Below the pieces are notes generated by a model. The model worked only from the letters and a program-made list of their open reading frames with translations. It made no database searches and had not been told where the DNA came from. This document shows positions 7,387 to 15,365 of a DNA stretch of 20,288 bases, in pieces. The translations under genes and the position numbers were made by a program. Positions within the stretch are counted from its first letter, which is position 1, and the number at the start of each line of letters is the position of its first letter. The stretch comes from Chloroflexota bacterium (GTDB taxonomy: Bacteria > Chloroflexota > Limnocylindria > QHBO01): contig VBJX01000011.1 of NCBI GenBank assembly GCA_005879775.1, positions 1 through 20,288 on the forward strand, in the 5' to 3' direction.

Positions 7387-9570
7387 ATGACCGTCTCCGC
7401 CCGCCTCATTGGCTACCCACGCATCGGTCCGGCACGTGAGCTGAAATGGGCGCTCGAGCGCCGCTGGTCGGGCCGCATCCAGGCCGACGAGTTCATGGCG
7501 CGCGTCGCTGAGCTGCGCGCCGCCCACCTCGCGGAGCAGCGCCAGCTGATCGGCTCCGCCGTCGACGACTTCTTCCTCTACGACGAGGTCCTCGAGACCG
7601 CGCTCATGTTCGGGGCCGGCGCAGAGGCAGCCATCGAGGGCGCGGACGCCTTCGACCGGCTGACGGCGCTCGCCCGCGGCACGCCGCAGCGCGAGGCGTG
7701 GGAGATGACCAAGTGGTTCGACACCAACTACCACTTCGTCGTGCCCTTCTTCGACACTGAGGCGGTGGGCGAATTTCGACCCCTCCCCTGGCGCGAGCCA
7801 ATCGGCGAGGCCGAGACCACCTGGACGGTGCTCGGGCCATTCAGCCTTGCCCGCCTTGCCAAGGTCGCCGATGGGGTGGACCGGGCTCGGCTAGCATCAG
7901 CGCTGGCCACCGCGTTCGCAGACTGGGCCGGCAGGACGGCAGCGGCGATGCCGCACTTCCGGCTCCAGATCGACGAGCCGTCGCTCGGCCTGCTCCTGAC
8001 CGAGGCCGACGAGCAGCTCCTCGCGGCTGCCTACGCGCCGCTGGCCGGCCTGCAGCTCGCAGATCCGGCGTTCGTATCGGTCCAGTTTGGGCAGCCATCG
8101 GCCGCGAACGTCGAGACGCTGGCCAGGCTGGGGTTCGCGGTCCAGGCGCGCCTGGAGGACGTTCCGCAGCTGCAGGAGAGCGCTGCCTGGACGGCGCTGC
8201 CTGAGCACGTGATCTCGGTCATGGACGGTCGGAGTGTCTGGCCGGACAGCTTCACCTCCGCAGAGCGGGTGCTGGCTCCCCTGATCGCCGCCGGCGAGTC
8301 GTTGACGATCGTCCCGTCGACCAGCCTCATGTTCCTTCCCTATACGGTTGCGGGGGAGGAGCTGCCGGCCGGCTTCCAGTTCGCCCGGGAGAAGACTGCC
8401 GCACTCGCTCAATGGGCCGCGGCCCTCAACGGCGGCGAGCGGCCAGCGGAGGCGCAGCTGCCGGATCGGGAATGGCCGGAACCGGGCGAGCTCGCCTCGC
8501 GCGGCCAGCGGCGGGAGCGACGTGCCGCGCAGGCCGACCTGGACCTGCCCGCCTTCCCGACCACCAGCACCGGCTCGCTGCCGCAGACGAGCGAGGTGCG
8601 CCACCTGCGGCTGCAGCTCGGACGCGGCGAGATCGACGAGGCGAGCTATCGACGGGGGATCGACCGCCTGATCACCGATGCCATCGCCTGGCAGGAGTCG
8701 AAGGGGCTCGACGTGCTGGTCCACGGCGAGTTCGAGCGGACCGACATGGTCGAGTACTTCGCCGAGAAGATGGATGGCTTCCTGACCACCCGCAACGGCT
8801 GGGTCCTCTCCTATGGCAGCCGATGCACGCGCCCCCCGATCCTGGCGGGACCGCCGACCATCGACGAGCCGATGACCGTGCGCGAGTGGCGGATCGCCCA
8901 GGCCGCCACCGGCAAGCCGGTGAAGGGGATGCTGACCGGCCCGGTCACCATCGTGAACTGGAGCTTCAGGCCGCGCGGAGTGAGCGACGACCGACTCTTC
9001 TGGGCGGTGGCCGGACCGATTGCCCGCGAGGTCAGTTACCTGGTCGAGGCCGGCGCCCGGGTCGTGCAGATCGACGAGCCCGCCGTTCGCGAGCGATGGC
9101 CGCTGCGTACTGCTGCGGCCCCGCGGCTCCGCGAGATCTACGCCCGGGGCGTGCGGGCCGCCCTGAACCGAGTCTTCAACCAGCCGGCCCACGTCCAGAT
9201 GCACACCCACATGTGCTACGGCGACTTTGGCGAGATCGTCCCCCTCTGGTCCGACGCCGGCGTCGACGTGGCGTCCATCGAATTCAGCCGCAGCAAGGAC
9301 GACAGCTACATCCGCCTCTTCTACGACCTGTTCGCCGATGGGCACCTGCAGATCGGCCCTGGTGTGTTCGACGTCCATTCGCCCCACACCCCGGGGCGAG
9401 AGGTGATGGCCGAGCGGCTCGATCATTTCCGCGAGTTCATGGAGATCGGGGACCTGTGGGTCAATCCGGACTGCGGGCTCAAGACCCGCAGCTGGGACGA
9501 GATCGAGCGCCAGCTTGACGACATGGTGAGTGCGGCGCGGGAGATGCGAGCCGCCCTGCCCGGCGACTGA
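7387..9570 (+). CDS. metE: Cobalamin-independent methionine synthase
   Basis: 5-methyltetrahydropteroyltriglutamate-homocysteine methyltransferase, the last step of methionine synthesis without vitamin B12. 727 residues, slightly shorter than E. coli MetE (753). The N-terminal barrel has GYPRIGPARELK and MTKWFDTNYH; the C-terminal catalytic barrel begins near FPTTSTGSLPQTSEVR. All four Zn ligands are seen: His608 and Cys610 in HTHMCYG, Glu632 in SIEFSRS and Cys696 in NPDCGLKTR. Glu632 is 22 residues after Cys610, as in E. coli (665 and 643). The ATG has no ribosome site but a TAGACT hexamer 9 nt before it. The next gene starts in its stop codon (TGATG), coupling it to a reductase that would supply 5-methyl-THF. 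Confidence 0.97.
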   Translation: MTVSARLIGYPRIGPARELKWALERRWSGRIQADEFMARVAELRAAHLAEQRQLIGSAVDDFFLYDEVLETALMFGAGAEAAIEGADAFDRLTALARGTPQREAWEMTKWFDTNYHFVVPFFDTEAVGEFRPLPWREPIGEAETTWTVLGPFSLARLAKVADGVDRARLASALATAFADWAGRTAAAMPHFRLQIDEPSLGLLLTEADEQLLAAAYAPLAGLQLADPAFVSVQFGQPSAANVETLARLGFAVQARLEDVPQLQESAAWTALPEHVISVMDGRSVWPDSFTSAERVLAPLIAAGESLTIVPSTSLMFLPYTVAGEELPAGFQFAREKTAALAQWAAALNGGERPAEAQLPDREWPEPGELASRGQRRERRAAQADLDLPAFPTTSTGSLPQTSEVRHLRLQLGRGEIDEASYRRGIDRLITDAIAWQESKGLDVLVHGEFERTDMVEYFAEKMDGFLTTRNGWVLSYGSRCTRPPILAGPPTIDEPMTVREWRIAQAATGKPVKGMLTGPVTIVNWSFRPRGVSDDRLFWAVAGPIAREVSYLVEAGARVVQIDEPAVRERWPLRTAAAPRLREIYARGVRAALNRVFNQPAHVQMHTHMCYGDFGEIVPLWSDAGVDVASIEFSRSKDDSYIRLFYDLFADGHLQIGPGVFDVHSPHTPGREVMAERLDHFREFMEIGDLWVNPDCGLKTRSWDEIERQLDDMVSAAREMRAALPGD

Positions 9571-10382
9571 TGCCGCTCTCGGCGCCCGACGGCTGGGTGG
9601 AGATGGTGGAGGTCAACCCTCCGCGCCTGCCGAGCATGACCCACCTCGAGCTGAGCGGGCGATGGCAGCACGTGCTGATCACCGACAACCCGTTCAAGCA
9701 GGTGCGCGTTTCGCCCTACGCCTTCGCCGCGCGGATCACGCACGACCTGCCCGAGATCACGCCCACCGTCGTCTGCTCGACCCGGGATCGGAACATCCTG
9801 GCGATCGAGAGCGAGGTGCGCGGCGCGATTGCCAACGGGGTCAGCTCGTTCCTGGTGGTCCAGGGCGACATGCTTCCCGAGGTCGAGCACTGGAGCAACA
9901 GCTACGAGATCGTCGAGTACCTGCGCGCTCTCCAGGATTCGGTAGCGCCGACACGCTTCGAGGTCGGAATGAGCACCCGATCACGCCGTTGGATGTTCCG
10001 CCGCCGGGTGGAGGTCGGCGGGCAGTTCTTCACCGTTGGTCCGGTGATGGATCCAGGCAGCGTTCCGCTGATCGTCGAGCGCCTCGAGCGCCGCGACGAC
10101 GATCCGCCGGTCTACCTGGAGATCACGCCGCCGTTCACGCCGGACTGGGTGCGGCGCCTCGAGTCGGTGGGCGCGTTTCCGGTCTCCGCTGCGCTCCGCG
10201 AGCGGCTTGCCGCCCTGCCAGCCGACCAGCGGCGCGCGGAGGGCTGGCGCGTGGCCCGGGCAACGGCCGCGGTGGCCCGGGAGGCCGGCTTCGCCGGGAT
10301 CGTGCTCATGGGCCTTCGCTTCGAGACGGTCGTCGGTGAGGCGTACGACGTCTGGCACGCCAGCGGCGAGGCGACCACCTAG
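9570..10382 (+). CDS. Methylenetetrahydrofolate reductase-like protein
   Basis: Probably reduces 5,10-methylene-THF to 5-methyl-THF, the methyl donor for MetE. 270 residues, in the size range of the MetF catalytic barrel. Visible landmarks are the N-terminal VEVNPPR (Glu14, in the place of the catalytic Glu of the FEFFPPR motif of MetF), VVCSTRDRN, FLVVQGDM (the Asp that contacts the flavin in MetF) and GGQFFTVGPVMDP (equivalent to the TQFFFD segment). The motifs diverge from E. coli MetF, so this is a distant member; activity is inferred from motifs plus the 1-nt TGATG overlap with metE. Its TAG stop is also the first three bases of the serA -10 hexamer. Confidence 0.78.
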   Translation: MPLSAPDGWVEMVEVNPPRLPSMTHLELSGRWQHVLITDNPFKQVRVSPYAFAARITHDLPEITPTVVCSTRDRNILAIESEVRGAIANGVSSFLVVQGDMLPEVEHWSNSYEIVEYLRALQDSVAPTRFEVGMSTRSRRWMFRRRVEVGGQFFTVGPVMDPGSVPLIVERLERRDDDPPVYLEITPPFTPDWVRRLESVGAFPVSAALRERLAALPADQRRAEGWRVARATAAVAREAGFAGIVLMGLRFETVVGEAYDVWHASGEATT

Positions 10383-10385
10383 ACT
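10380..10385 (+). promoter_or_regulatory. -10 hexamer TAGACT for serA, built on the upstream stop codon
   Basis: TAGACT ends exactly 6 nt before the serA ATG, the spacing expected if transcription starts on the A of the ATG. Its first three bases are the stop codon of the reductase gene. No Shine-Dalgarno precedes serA. Confidence 0.5.
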
Positions 10386-10391
10386 CGGGCG

Positions 10392-11993
10392 ATGGCCCGC
10401 ATCCTGATCGCCGAGCCGGTGGCACCCGCCGGGATCGACCTGCTGGCGGGCGTCCACGAGACGGCGGTGCGCCTCAACCTGCCGCGTGGCGAGCTGTTGG
10501 AGGCGCTGGCGGAGGGAAGCGGCTGGGACGCCCTGGTGGTCCGCTCCCAGACCCGCGTCGACGCCGATCTGCTCGACGCTGCCGCGCCACGCCTGTCGGT
10601 GGTGGGCGTCGCCTCGGTCGGCACCGACCGGATCGACCTGGCCGCCGCCACCCGCGCAGGGGTGATGGTGGTCAACGCGCCGACGGGCAACACGATCGCC
10701 GCGGCGGAGCACACGCTGGCGCTGATGCTGGCCCTCCTGCGCCAGATCCCCGCCGCAGATGCCTCCCTCCGCCGGGGCGAGTGGGAGCGCGGTAGCTTCA
10801 CCGGAGCCGAGCTGCGGCACCGGACGCTGGGGATCATCGGGCTGGGGAAGATCGGCAAGGCGGTCGCTCGTCGCGCGGCTGCCTTCGAGATGCGCGTCCT
10901 GGCCCACGACCCCTACCTGACCGCCGAGCAGGCCGCCGAGCACTCGGCCAAGCTGGTCGGGCTGCCGGAGCTCCTCGTTCGGGCGGACGTGATCACGGTC
11001 CACGTCCCCCTCACGGCGCAGACCCGCGGCATGATCGGCGTGGCGCAGATCGACGCCATGAAGCACGGGGCGGTGCTGCTCAACGTGGCGCGCGGTGGGA
11101 TCGTCGACGAGACTGCCCTGGCGGCCGCGCTGCGCGACGGGCGCCTGGCCGGGGCTGCCATCGACGTCTTCTCGACTGAGCCGATGGCCACGGACTCTCC
11201 GCTGCGCGAGGTGCCCCATACCGTCCTCACGCCGCACCTGGGCGCATCGACGGCCGAGGCCCAGGGCCGCGTGGGCGTGGAGATGGCCGAGCAGGTCCTG
11301 CTGGCGCTCTCGGGGATCACCCCGCCGTATGCGGTGAACGCCCCATCGGTCGCCCTCGAGGTCGCGCCCCGGCTGCGGCCCTTCGTCGAGCTCGGCCGGC
11401 GCCTCGCGATCCTCGCCCGCCAGCTGAGCAGCGGCCCGTACGACCTGCTGTCGCTCACCTACGCCGGTGAGATCGGCGCGTATGACGGGGCACCGATCCG
11501 GACCGCTGCCCTTGCCGGGCTCCTCGAGCCGGTCACCGACCAGCGGGTGAACGCGGTGAACGCCGACCTCGTGGCCCGCGAGCGCGGGTTGACGATCAGC
11601 GAGACGACGACCGATGCCGCCGATCCGTTCGCCTCGCTGGTCACGCTCCGGCTGGGCGAGGGCCCGGAGGCGATCACCCTGTCCGGCTCGGCAGCGCACG
11701 GTCGCCCGCACCTGGCCAGCCTGGACGGCTTCGCGATCGACGCCGAGCTGAGCGGCACGGTGCTGGTGACGCGGCACCACGACCAGCCGGGAATCGTTGG
11801 GGCCGTCGGCACCGCCCTCGCCCATGCCGGCGTCAACATCAGCTCACTCGAGCTCTCGCGCCTCTCCGCGGCGGGGGAGGCGATGATGTTCGTATCGGTC
11901 GACGACCCCATCGGCGCCGAACTGCTCGAGGCGGTGCGCGGCGTGGACGGGATCGTCGACGCGCAGGTCGTGGAGCTGCCCGCGAGCGACTAG
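10392..11993 (+). CDS. serA: D-3-phosphoglycerate dehydrogenase, long ACT-containing form
   Basis: Oxidises 3-phosphoglycerate to 3-phosphohydroxypyruvate, the committed step of serine synthesis. 533 residues, the long (type I) form with an intervening domain as in mycobacterial SerA. NAD-binding GLGKIG is at residues 150-155; the catalytic triad is Arg234 (NVARGG), Glu263 (STEP) and His282 (TPHLGAST). The allosteric substrate-binding domain follows from about residue 315, and a C-terminal ACT domain from about residue 455 (DQPGIVGAVGTALA), which usually binds serine as feedback inhibitor. It starts 9 nt after the reductase stop with its own TAGACT 6 nt before the ATG, so it may be read both with metE and alone as a leaderless mRNA. 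Confidence 0.96.
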   Translation: MARILIAEPVAPAGIDLLAGVHETAVRLNLPRGELLEALAEGSGWDALVVRSQTRVDADLLDAAAPRLSVVGVASVGTDRIDLAAATRAGVMVVNAPTGNTIAAAEHTLALMLALLRQIPAADASLRRGEWERGSFTGAELRHRTLGIIGLGKIGKAVARRAAAFEMRVLAHDPYLTAEQAAEHSAKLVGLPELLVRADVITVHVPLTAQTRGMIGVAQIDAMKHGAVLLNVARGGIVDETALAAALRDGRLAGAAIDVFSTEPMATDSPLREVPHTVLTPHLGASTAEAQGRVGVEMAEQVLLALSGITPPYAVNAPSVALEVAPRLRPFVELGRRLAILARQLSSGPYDLLSLTYAGEIGAYDGAPIRTAALAGLLEPVTDQRVNAVNADLVARERGLTISETTTDAADPFASLVTLRLGEGPEAITLSGSAAHGRPHLASLDGFAIDAELSGTVLVTRHHDQPGIVGAVGTALAHAGVNISSLELSRLSAAGEAMMFVSVDDPIGAELLEAVRGVDGIVDAQVVELPASD

Positions 11994-12024
11994 GGGCTTG
12001 CCTCCCACTTGCGCTCAACGGTCG

Positions 12025-12030
12025 CATAAT
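12025..12030 (+). promoter_or_regulatory. -10 hexamer CATAAT, leaderless-type spacing
   Basis: CATAAT matches TATAAT at five of six positions and ends 6 nt before GTG 12037. This supports GTG 12037 over an in-frame TTG at 11998, which would place the -10 inside the coding region. No Shine-Dalgarno is seen. Confidence 0.5.
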
Positions 12031-12036
12031 TCGCCG

Positions 12037-12990
12037 GTGAGCCGGAAGCCGTTCGCCTCCTCGGCCGACCTGGCCGAGAAGACGGCCACCCTGGAGGAGC
12101 TCGCCCGCGGCGTCTACGCCTACACCGCGCAGGGTGACCCGAATGTCGGCTGCATCGTCGGGACCGATGCCGTCCTCGCCATCGAGGCGCGCGCCACGCC
12201 GTTCATGGCTCAGCGATGGATCGACGTCATCCGCAGCTTCACCGATCTCCCCTTCGGCGACCTGGTCCTGACCCACTATCACGCGGTCCGGGTGCTGGGC
12301 GCGGCGGCCTTCAGGGCACGCCGGATCCTCGCCCACCGCGCGACCGCCGAGTGGATCGAGGAGCGCGGGGCGCAGGACTGGGCCAGTGAGCAGGCGCGCA
12401 TGCCACGCCTCTTTGCCGGAGCCGAGACGATCCCCGGCCTGACCCGCCCCAGCGACACCTTCGACGAAGCGATGACCATCGAGCTCGGAGATCGGCTGGT
12501 GGAGCTGCGCTACCTCGGTCGTGGCCACACCGCCGGCGACATCGTCGTCTGGCTCCCCGAAGGCCGGATCTGCTTCGCCGGCGACCTCGTCGAGGCGCAG
12601 GCCGCGCCATACATGGGCGATGCGCACATCGTCGACTGGCACGGCCCGACGCTCGACGCCGTTGCTGCCCTGGACGCCGACCAGATGGTGGGTGGCCGGG
12701 GGCCGGTGGTGCGCGGAGGCGATGTCGAGCAGGCGATCAGCGATACCCGGGCGTTCCTCTCCACCCTCTTCGACGGCGTTCGCGAGGTGAAGGAGCGAGG
12801 AGGCGAGCCTCGAGAGGCGTATCGGCTCACCTACGACCGCCTTGCCCCCCGATACAGCGGCTTTCCGATCTTCGAGCACACCATGCCCTTCAACGTCCAG
12901 CGGGCCTGGGACGAGCTTGACGGCATCGACCATCCCCGGATCTGGACCGTGGAACGCGACCGCCAGGTCTGGGACGCGCTCACTGCCTGA
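12037..12990 (+). CDS. Metallo-beta-lactamase-fold protein lacking second-zinc ligands
   Basis: MBL-fold protein of 317 residues, resembling the cyclase/SoxH-like hydrolase branch. The first metal motif, normally H-x-H-x-D-H, reads H80-Y-H82-A-V84-R85, so the Asp and last His are gone. His164 (GHTAGD) and Asp183 (FAGDLVE) are kept. The final GHG motif reads GGRG, with Arg221 in place of His. The three ligands of the first zinc site (His80, His82, His164) and the bridging Asp remain; all second-site-only ligands are replaced. It ends in TGATG overlapping the FAD hydroxylase start, so the pair is coupled. Substrate is unknown; an ester or thioester from an oxidised aromatic is one possibility. 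Confidence 0.85.
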   Translation: MSRKPFASSADLAEKTATLEELARGVYAYTAQGDPNVGCIVGTDAVLAIEARATPFMAQRWIDVIRSFTDLPFGDLVLTHYHAVRVLGAAAFRARRILAHRATAEWIEERGAQDWASEQARMPRLFAGAETIPGLTRPSDTFDEAMTIELGDRLVELRYLGRGHTAGDIVVWLPEGRICFAGDLVEAQAAPYMGDAHIVDWHGPTLDAVAALDADQMVGGRGPVVRGGDVEQAISDTRAFLSTLFDGVREVKERGGEPREAYRLTYDRLAPRYSGFPIFEHTMPFNVQRAWDELDGIDHPRIWTVERDRQVWDALTA

Positions 12991-14606
12991 TGGAGCGCCT
13001 CGACGCTCAGGTCGCCGTGGTCGGCGCCGGGCCGATCGGGATGACGCTCGCCGCCCGACTGGCCCAGCACGGCGTCAGCGTGATCCTCCTCGAGCAGCAT
13101 CCGTCCCACGAGGGCGAGGGGAGCAAGGCGCTCTGCATGCAGCGCGAGACGCTCGAGATCTGGGGACGCCTGGGGATCGGCGAGCAGGTGGCCAGGCGGG
13201 GCGTGCAGTGGAACGTGGGTCGCACCTACTTCCGCGGCCGCGAGCTCTTCTCGGTGCGGCTGCCTGCCCAGGAGGGCGATCACTTTCCGCCCTTCGTCAA
13301 CATCAGCCAGACCGAGGTCGAGGAGATGCTCCTGGCTCGCCTGACCGAGCTGCCGGGAGTGGAGCTGCGCTGGGGGCATCGGCTGGCAGGCATCGTGCAG
13401 GACGCAGACGGCATCACCATCACCTGCGACACGCCGGCGGGGGAGGAGTCGGTGCGCGCTGCCTATGCGGTCGGTGCCGATGGTGCCCATTCGGGCGTGC
13501 GACGCGTGCTGGGCGCGGGCTTTCCGGGGCAGTCGTATCGCGACCTGTTCCTCATCTGCGACATCCGCGCGGCGCTGCCCTTCCCGAACGAGCGGCGCCT
13601 TCATTACGACCCGCCCTGGAACCCGGGTCGGCAGGTCCTCATCCATCCCCAGCCTGACGGGGCCTGGCGCATCGACTGGCAGGTTTCAGCCGAGACCGAT
13701 GTCGACGCTGAGCGCACCAACGGCGCCCTCGATCGTCGGATCCGCCAGGTGGTGGGTCGTGACACCGACTACGAGATTCTGTGGCTGACCGCCTACCGCT
13801 TCCACCAACGGCTGGCCGATCGATTCCGGATCGGGCGCGTTTTTCTGGCCGGCGACGCGGCGCACGTCGTCAGCCCATTCGGAGCCCGGGGCCTGAACTC
13901 GGGCGTGGCCGATGCCGAGAACCTGGCATGGAAGCTCGCCCTGGTGCTCGACGGCCGCGCCCCCGATGCCCTGCTCGATACCTACCACGCCGAGCGGCGG
14001 GCCGCCGCGCTCGAGAACGAGAACGTGACCGACGCCACGATGCGATTCATGGTGCCTCACGGCCCCCTGCGGCGCCTGCGGCGCAACGCCATCCTGCGCG
14101 CCAGCCTGCGCATGCGGCAGCTCCGCCGCTTCGTGAACTCCGGGCGACTTGCCCAGCCGTTCGTCTACGTCGATTCGCCGATCATCCTCACCTCCCCGAA
14201 GCCGGACCGTCGATTGCCACAGCTGGGCGCGGTCGTCCCCGATGCGGCCTGCGGCATCCTTGACGGCTCCGAGCAGATCACCCGCCTCCGCGACCTGGTG
14301 GGGGACCGATTCCTGGCGCTCCTGGTGGTCAGGGGCGAGGAGGCAGCCGCCTCGGCCGGGGTCCGAGCGGCGCGGCTGTCGTGGGCGGCACCGTGCCGCG
14401 TGGCGCTCCTCGGCGCCAGAAAGCGCCTTGCCGGCGTGACAGTCCTCGACGATCCGCGTGGTGAGCTGCGGCGCACCTACGGCGCCGCAGGCTCATACGC
14501 CTTCCTCGTCCGCCCGGACGGGCACCTGGCAGCCAGCCTGCCAGTGGGCCGCCCTGCCGTGGTCGATGCACTCGCCGAGCTGCAGGCCCGCGCGATCGGC
14601 GCCTAG
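12990..14606 (+). CDS. FAD-dependent aromatic monooxygenase (PHBH / MhpA-like)
   Basis: Class A flavoprotein hydroxylase of 538 residues, expected to insert one oxygen atom from O2 into an aromatic or quinone-like substrate using NAD(P)H. The N-terminal dinucleotide fold has G12-x-G14-x-x-G17; the DG motif GADGAHS has Asp164; the second flavin motif FLAGDAAH has Asp289, followed by PFGARGLNSGVADAENLAWKL in two adjoining pieces. The C-terminal 150 residues match the thioredoxin-like extension of MhpA-type and polyketide hydroxylases. The ATG overlaps the MBL gene stop by 1 nt. The gene is convergent with the cupredoxin, the two stop codons sharing CTAG. The substrate cannot be told; both aromatic catabolism and pigment or polyketide tailoring are possible. 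Confidence 0.92.
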   Translation: MERLDAQVAVVGAGPIGMTLAARLAQHGVSVILLEQHPSHEGEGSKALCMQRETLEIWGRLGIGEQVARRGVQWNVGRTYFRGRELFSVRLPAQEGDHFPPFVNISQTEVEEMLLARLTELPGVELRWGHRLAGIVQDADGITITCDTPAGEESVRAAYAVGADGAHSGVRRVLGAGFPGQSYRDLFLICDIRAALPFPNERRLHYDPPWNPGRQVLIHPQPDGAWRIDWQVSAETDVDAERTNGALDRRIRQVVGRDTDYEILWLTAYRFHQRLADRFRIGRVFLAGDAAHVVSPFGARGLNSGVADAENLAWKLALVLDGRAPDALLDTYHAERRAAALENENVTDATMRFMVPHGPLRRLRRNAILRASLRMRQLRRFVNSGRLAQPFVYVDSPIILTSPKPDRRLPQLGAVVPDAACGILDGSEQITRLRDLVGDRFLALLVVRGEEAAASAGVRAARLSWAAPCRVALLGARKRLAGVTVLDDPRGELRRTYGAAGSYAFLVRPDGHLAASLPVGRPAVVDALAELQARAIGA

Positions 14607-15130
14607 GACAGCACTCGGCGCCGACCCAAAGCGATCGAGAGGGCGACGAGCGCGGCAAGCACCAGCAGCGAGAAGAACAGCACCAGCCCGACCCTGCCCA
14701 CTCCATCCGCGGCGGCGGCATTCGGCACGCTGGCGATCGGGGTGGCGCTGGTGGAGGCCGCCGCCTGCTGCACCACCACGGTGCCATGCATGAAGGCGTG
14801 AATCGAGCAGTGGTAGGCGTAGGTGCCGGCGACGTCGAAGGTGAACGAGAACGTTGCGCTGGGCGCGATCGTGCTCGAGTCGAAGGCGGCGGGCGCCCCA
14901 GCGTCAGAGGTCGCGGTGTGGCCAACGCCATCGTTGTTCGTCCAGGTCACGGTATCGCCGGCCTGAACAGTCAGCTGCGCGGGGCTGTAGGCCAGACCGA
15001 CGATGTCGACGCTGTCCGGATTGGCCGCTCGGGCCTGCCCCGCCGACAGCGAGACGGCGGCCAGCAGCAGGCCAACCAGGGCCGCCACCGCCGCCAGCCG
15101 CATGCCGATCGTTCGTTGGGCGCTCGTCAT
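14603..15130 (-). CDS. Membrane-anchored amicyanin-like cupredoxin
   Basis: Small blue-copper electron-transfer protein, 175 residues, exported and probably held on the outer face of the membrane. A signal peptide spans about residues 1-35 (hydrophobic 12-30, AxA site at 33-35). The cupredoxin domain follows, with copper ligands His71 (GHTAT), Cys108, His111 and Met114. The C-x2-H-x2-M spacing is that of amicyanin rather than plastocyanin. After a low-complexity Ala/Ser/Thr linker, a hydrophobic segment at about 146-168 with GRRR behind it forms a C-terminal anchor. ATG 15130 has a strong ribosome site (AGGAGGAGAG). It faces the FAD hydroxylase tail-to-tail. Redox partner unknown. Confidence 0.92.
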   Translation of the reverse strand: MTSAQRTIGMRLAAVAALVGLLLAAVSLSAGQARAANPDSVDIVGLAYSPAQLTVQAGDTVTWTNNDGVGHTATSDAGAPAAFDSSTIAPSATFSFTFDVAGTYAYHCSIHAFMHGTVVVQQAAASTSATPIASVPNAAAADGVGRVGLVLFFSLLVLAALVALSIALGRRRVLS

Positions 15131-15185
15131 CGGAACTCTCCTCCTCGAGTGTGCATGCAGGGCGGCACGCGGCCGCCGCTCGTCG

Positions 15186-15191
15186 TTTATA
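15186..15191 (-). promoter_or_regulatory. -10-like TATAAA upstream of the cupredoxin
   Basis: Minus-strand TATAAA lies 55 nt before the cupredoxin start, giving a leader of roughly 49 nt that contains the strong ribosome site. Two GTTATCCAC repeats lie just upstream. The -35 region is not recognisable. Confidence 0.35.
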
Positions 15192-15202
15192 CGGGGATGG
15201 TT

Positions 15203-15242
15203 TGTGGATAACTTGGCTCGAAGGCCGGAAAGTGGTGGATAA
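15203..15242 (-). repeat. Pair of direct repeats resembling DnaA boxes
   Basis: On the minus strand TTATCCACA occurs exactly at 15211-15203, and TTATCCACC (one mismatch) at 15242-15234; the spacing is 31 bp, about three helical turns. Including flanks, the repeat is AGTTATCCAC in both copies. They sit immediately upstream of the TATAAA of the cupredoxin promoter. The sequence equals the classical DnaA box but no dnaA, dnaN or other origin gene is present; an operator for another regulator is equally possible. Confidence 0.5.
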
Positions 15243-15284
15243 CTGGGGTTGTGCGCCCGAGCAACGGGCTGCCATCCTATCGGC

Positions 15285-15347
15285 GTCCCGAAGGGGCAGC
15301 TGGCCGACTGGAGATCACATCAACGGTCGCCGCGGTTCCTTCGGGAC
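15285..15347. repeat. Perfect 10-bp inverted repeat with 43-bp spacer
   Basis: GTCCCGAAGG at 15285-15294 and CCTTCGGGAC at 15338-15347 are exact complements. In a plus-strand RNA three more pairs (two G-U, one C-G) could extend the stem to 13 bp. There is no T-run, so it is not a typical terminator for the glycosyltransferase gene that ends at 15366. It may be an operator pair, a transcript end structure, or part of an unrecognised small RNA. Confidence 0.45.
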
Positions 15348-15365
15348 TCTTCATGTCCGCGTCCC

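Noticed and set aside
7897..9426. Antisense open frame of about 509 codons opposite metE
   Set aside because: metE is certain with all Zn ligands; the antisense product shows no motif and typical GC-shadow composition.
9981..11825. Long open frame (over 600 codons) on the minus strand opposite the reductase-like gene and serA
   Set aside because: The plus strand carries clear family motifs over the same stretch; the antisense product is Arg/Gly/Asp/His-rich with no domain, as expected from high-GC codon bias.
15203..15242. Replication origin
   Set aside because: Only two DnaA-like boxes, no AT-rich unwinding region and no dnaA, dnaN, rpmH or parAB genes nearby.
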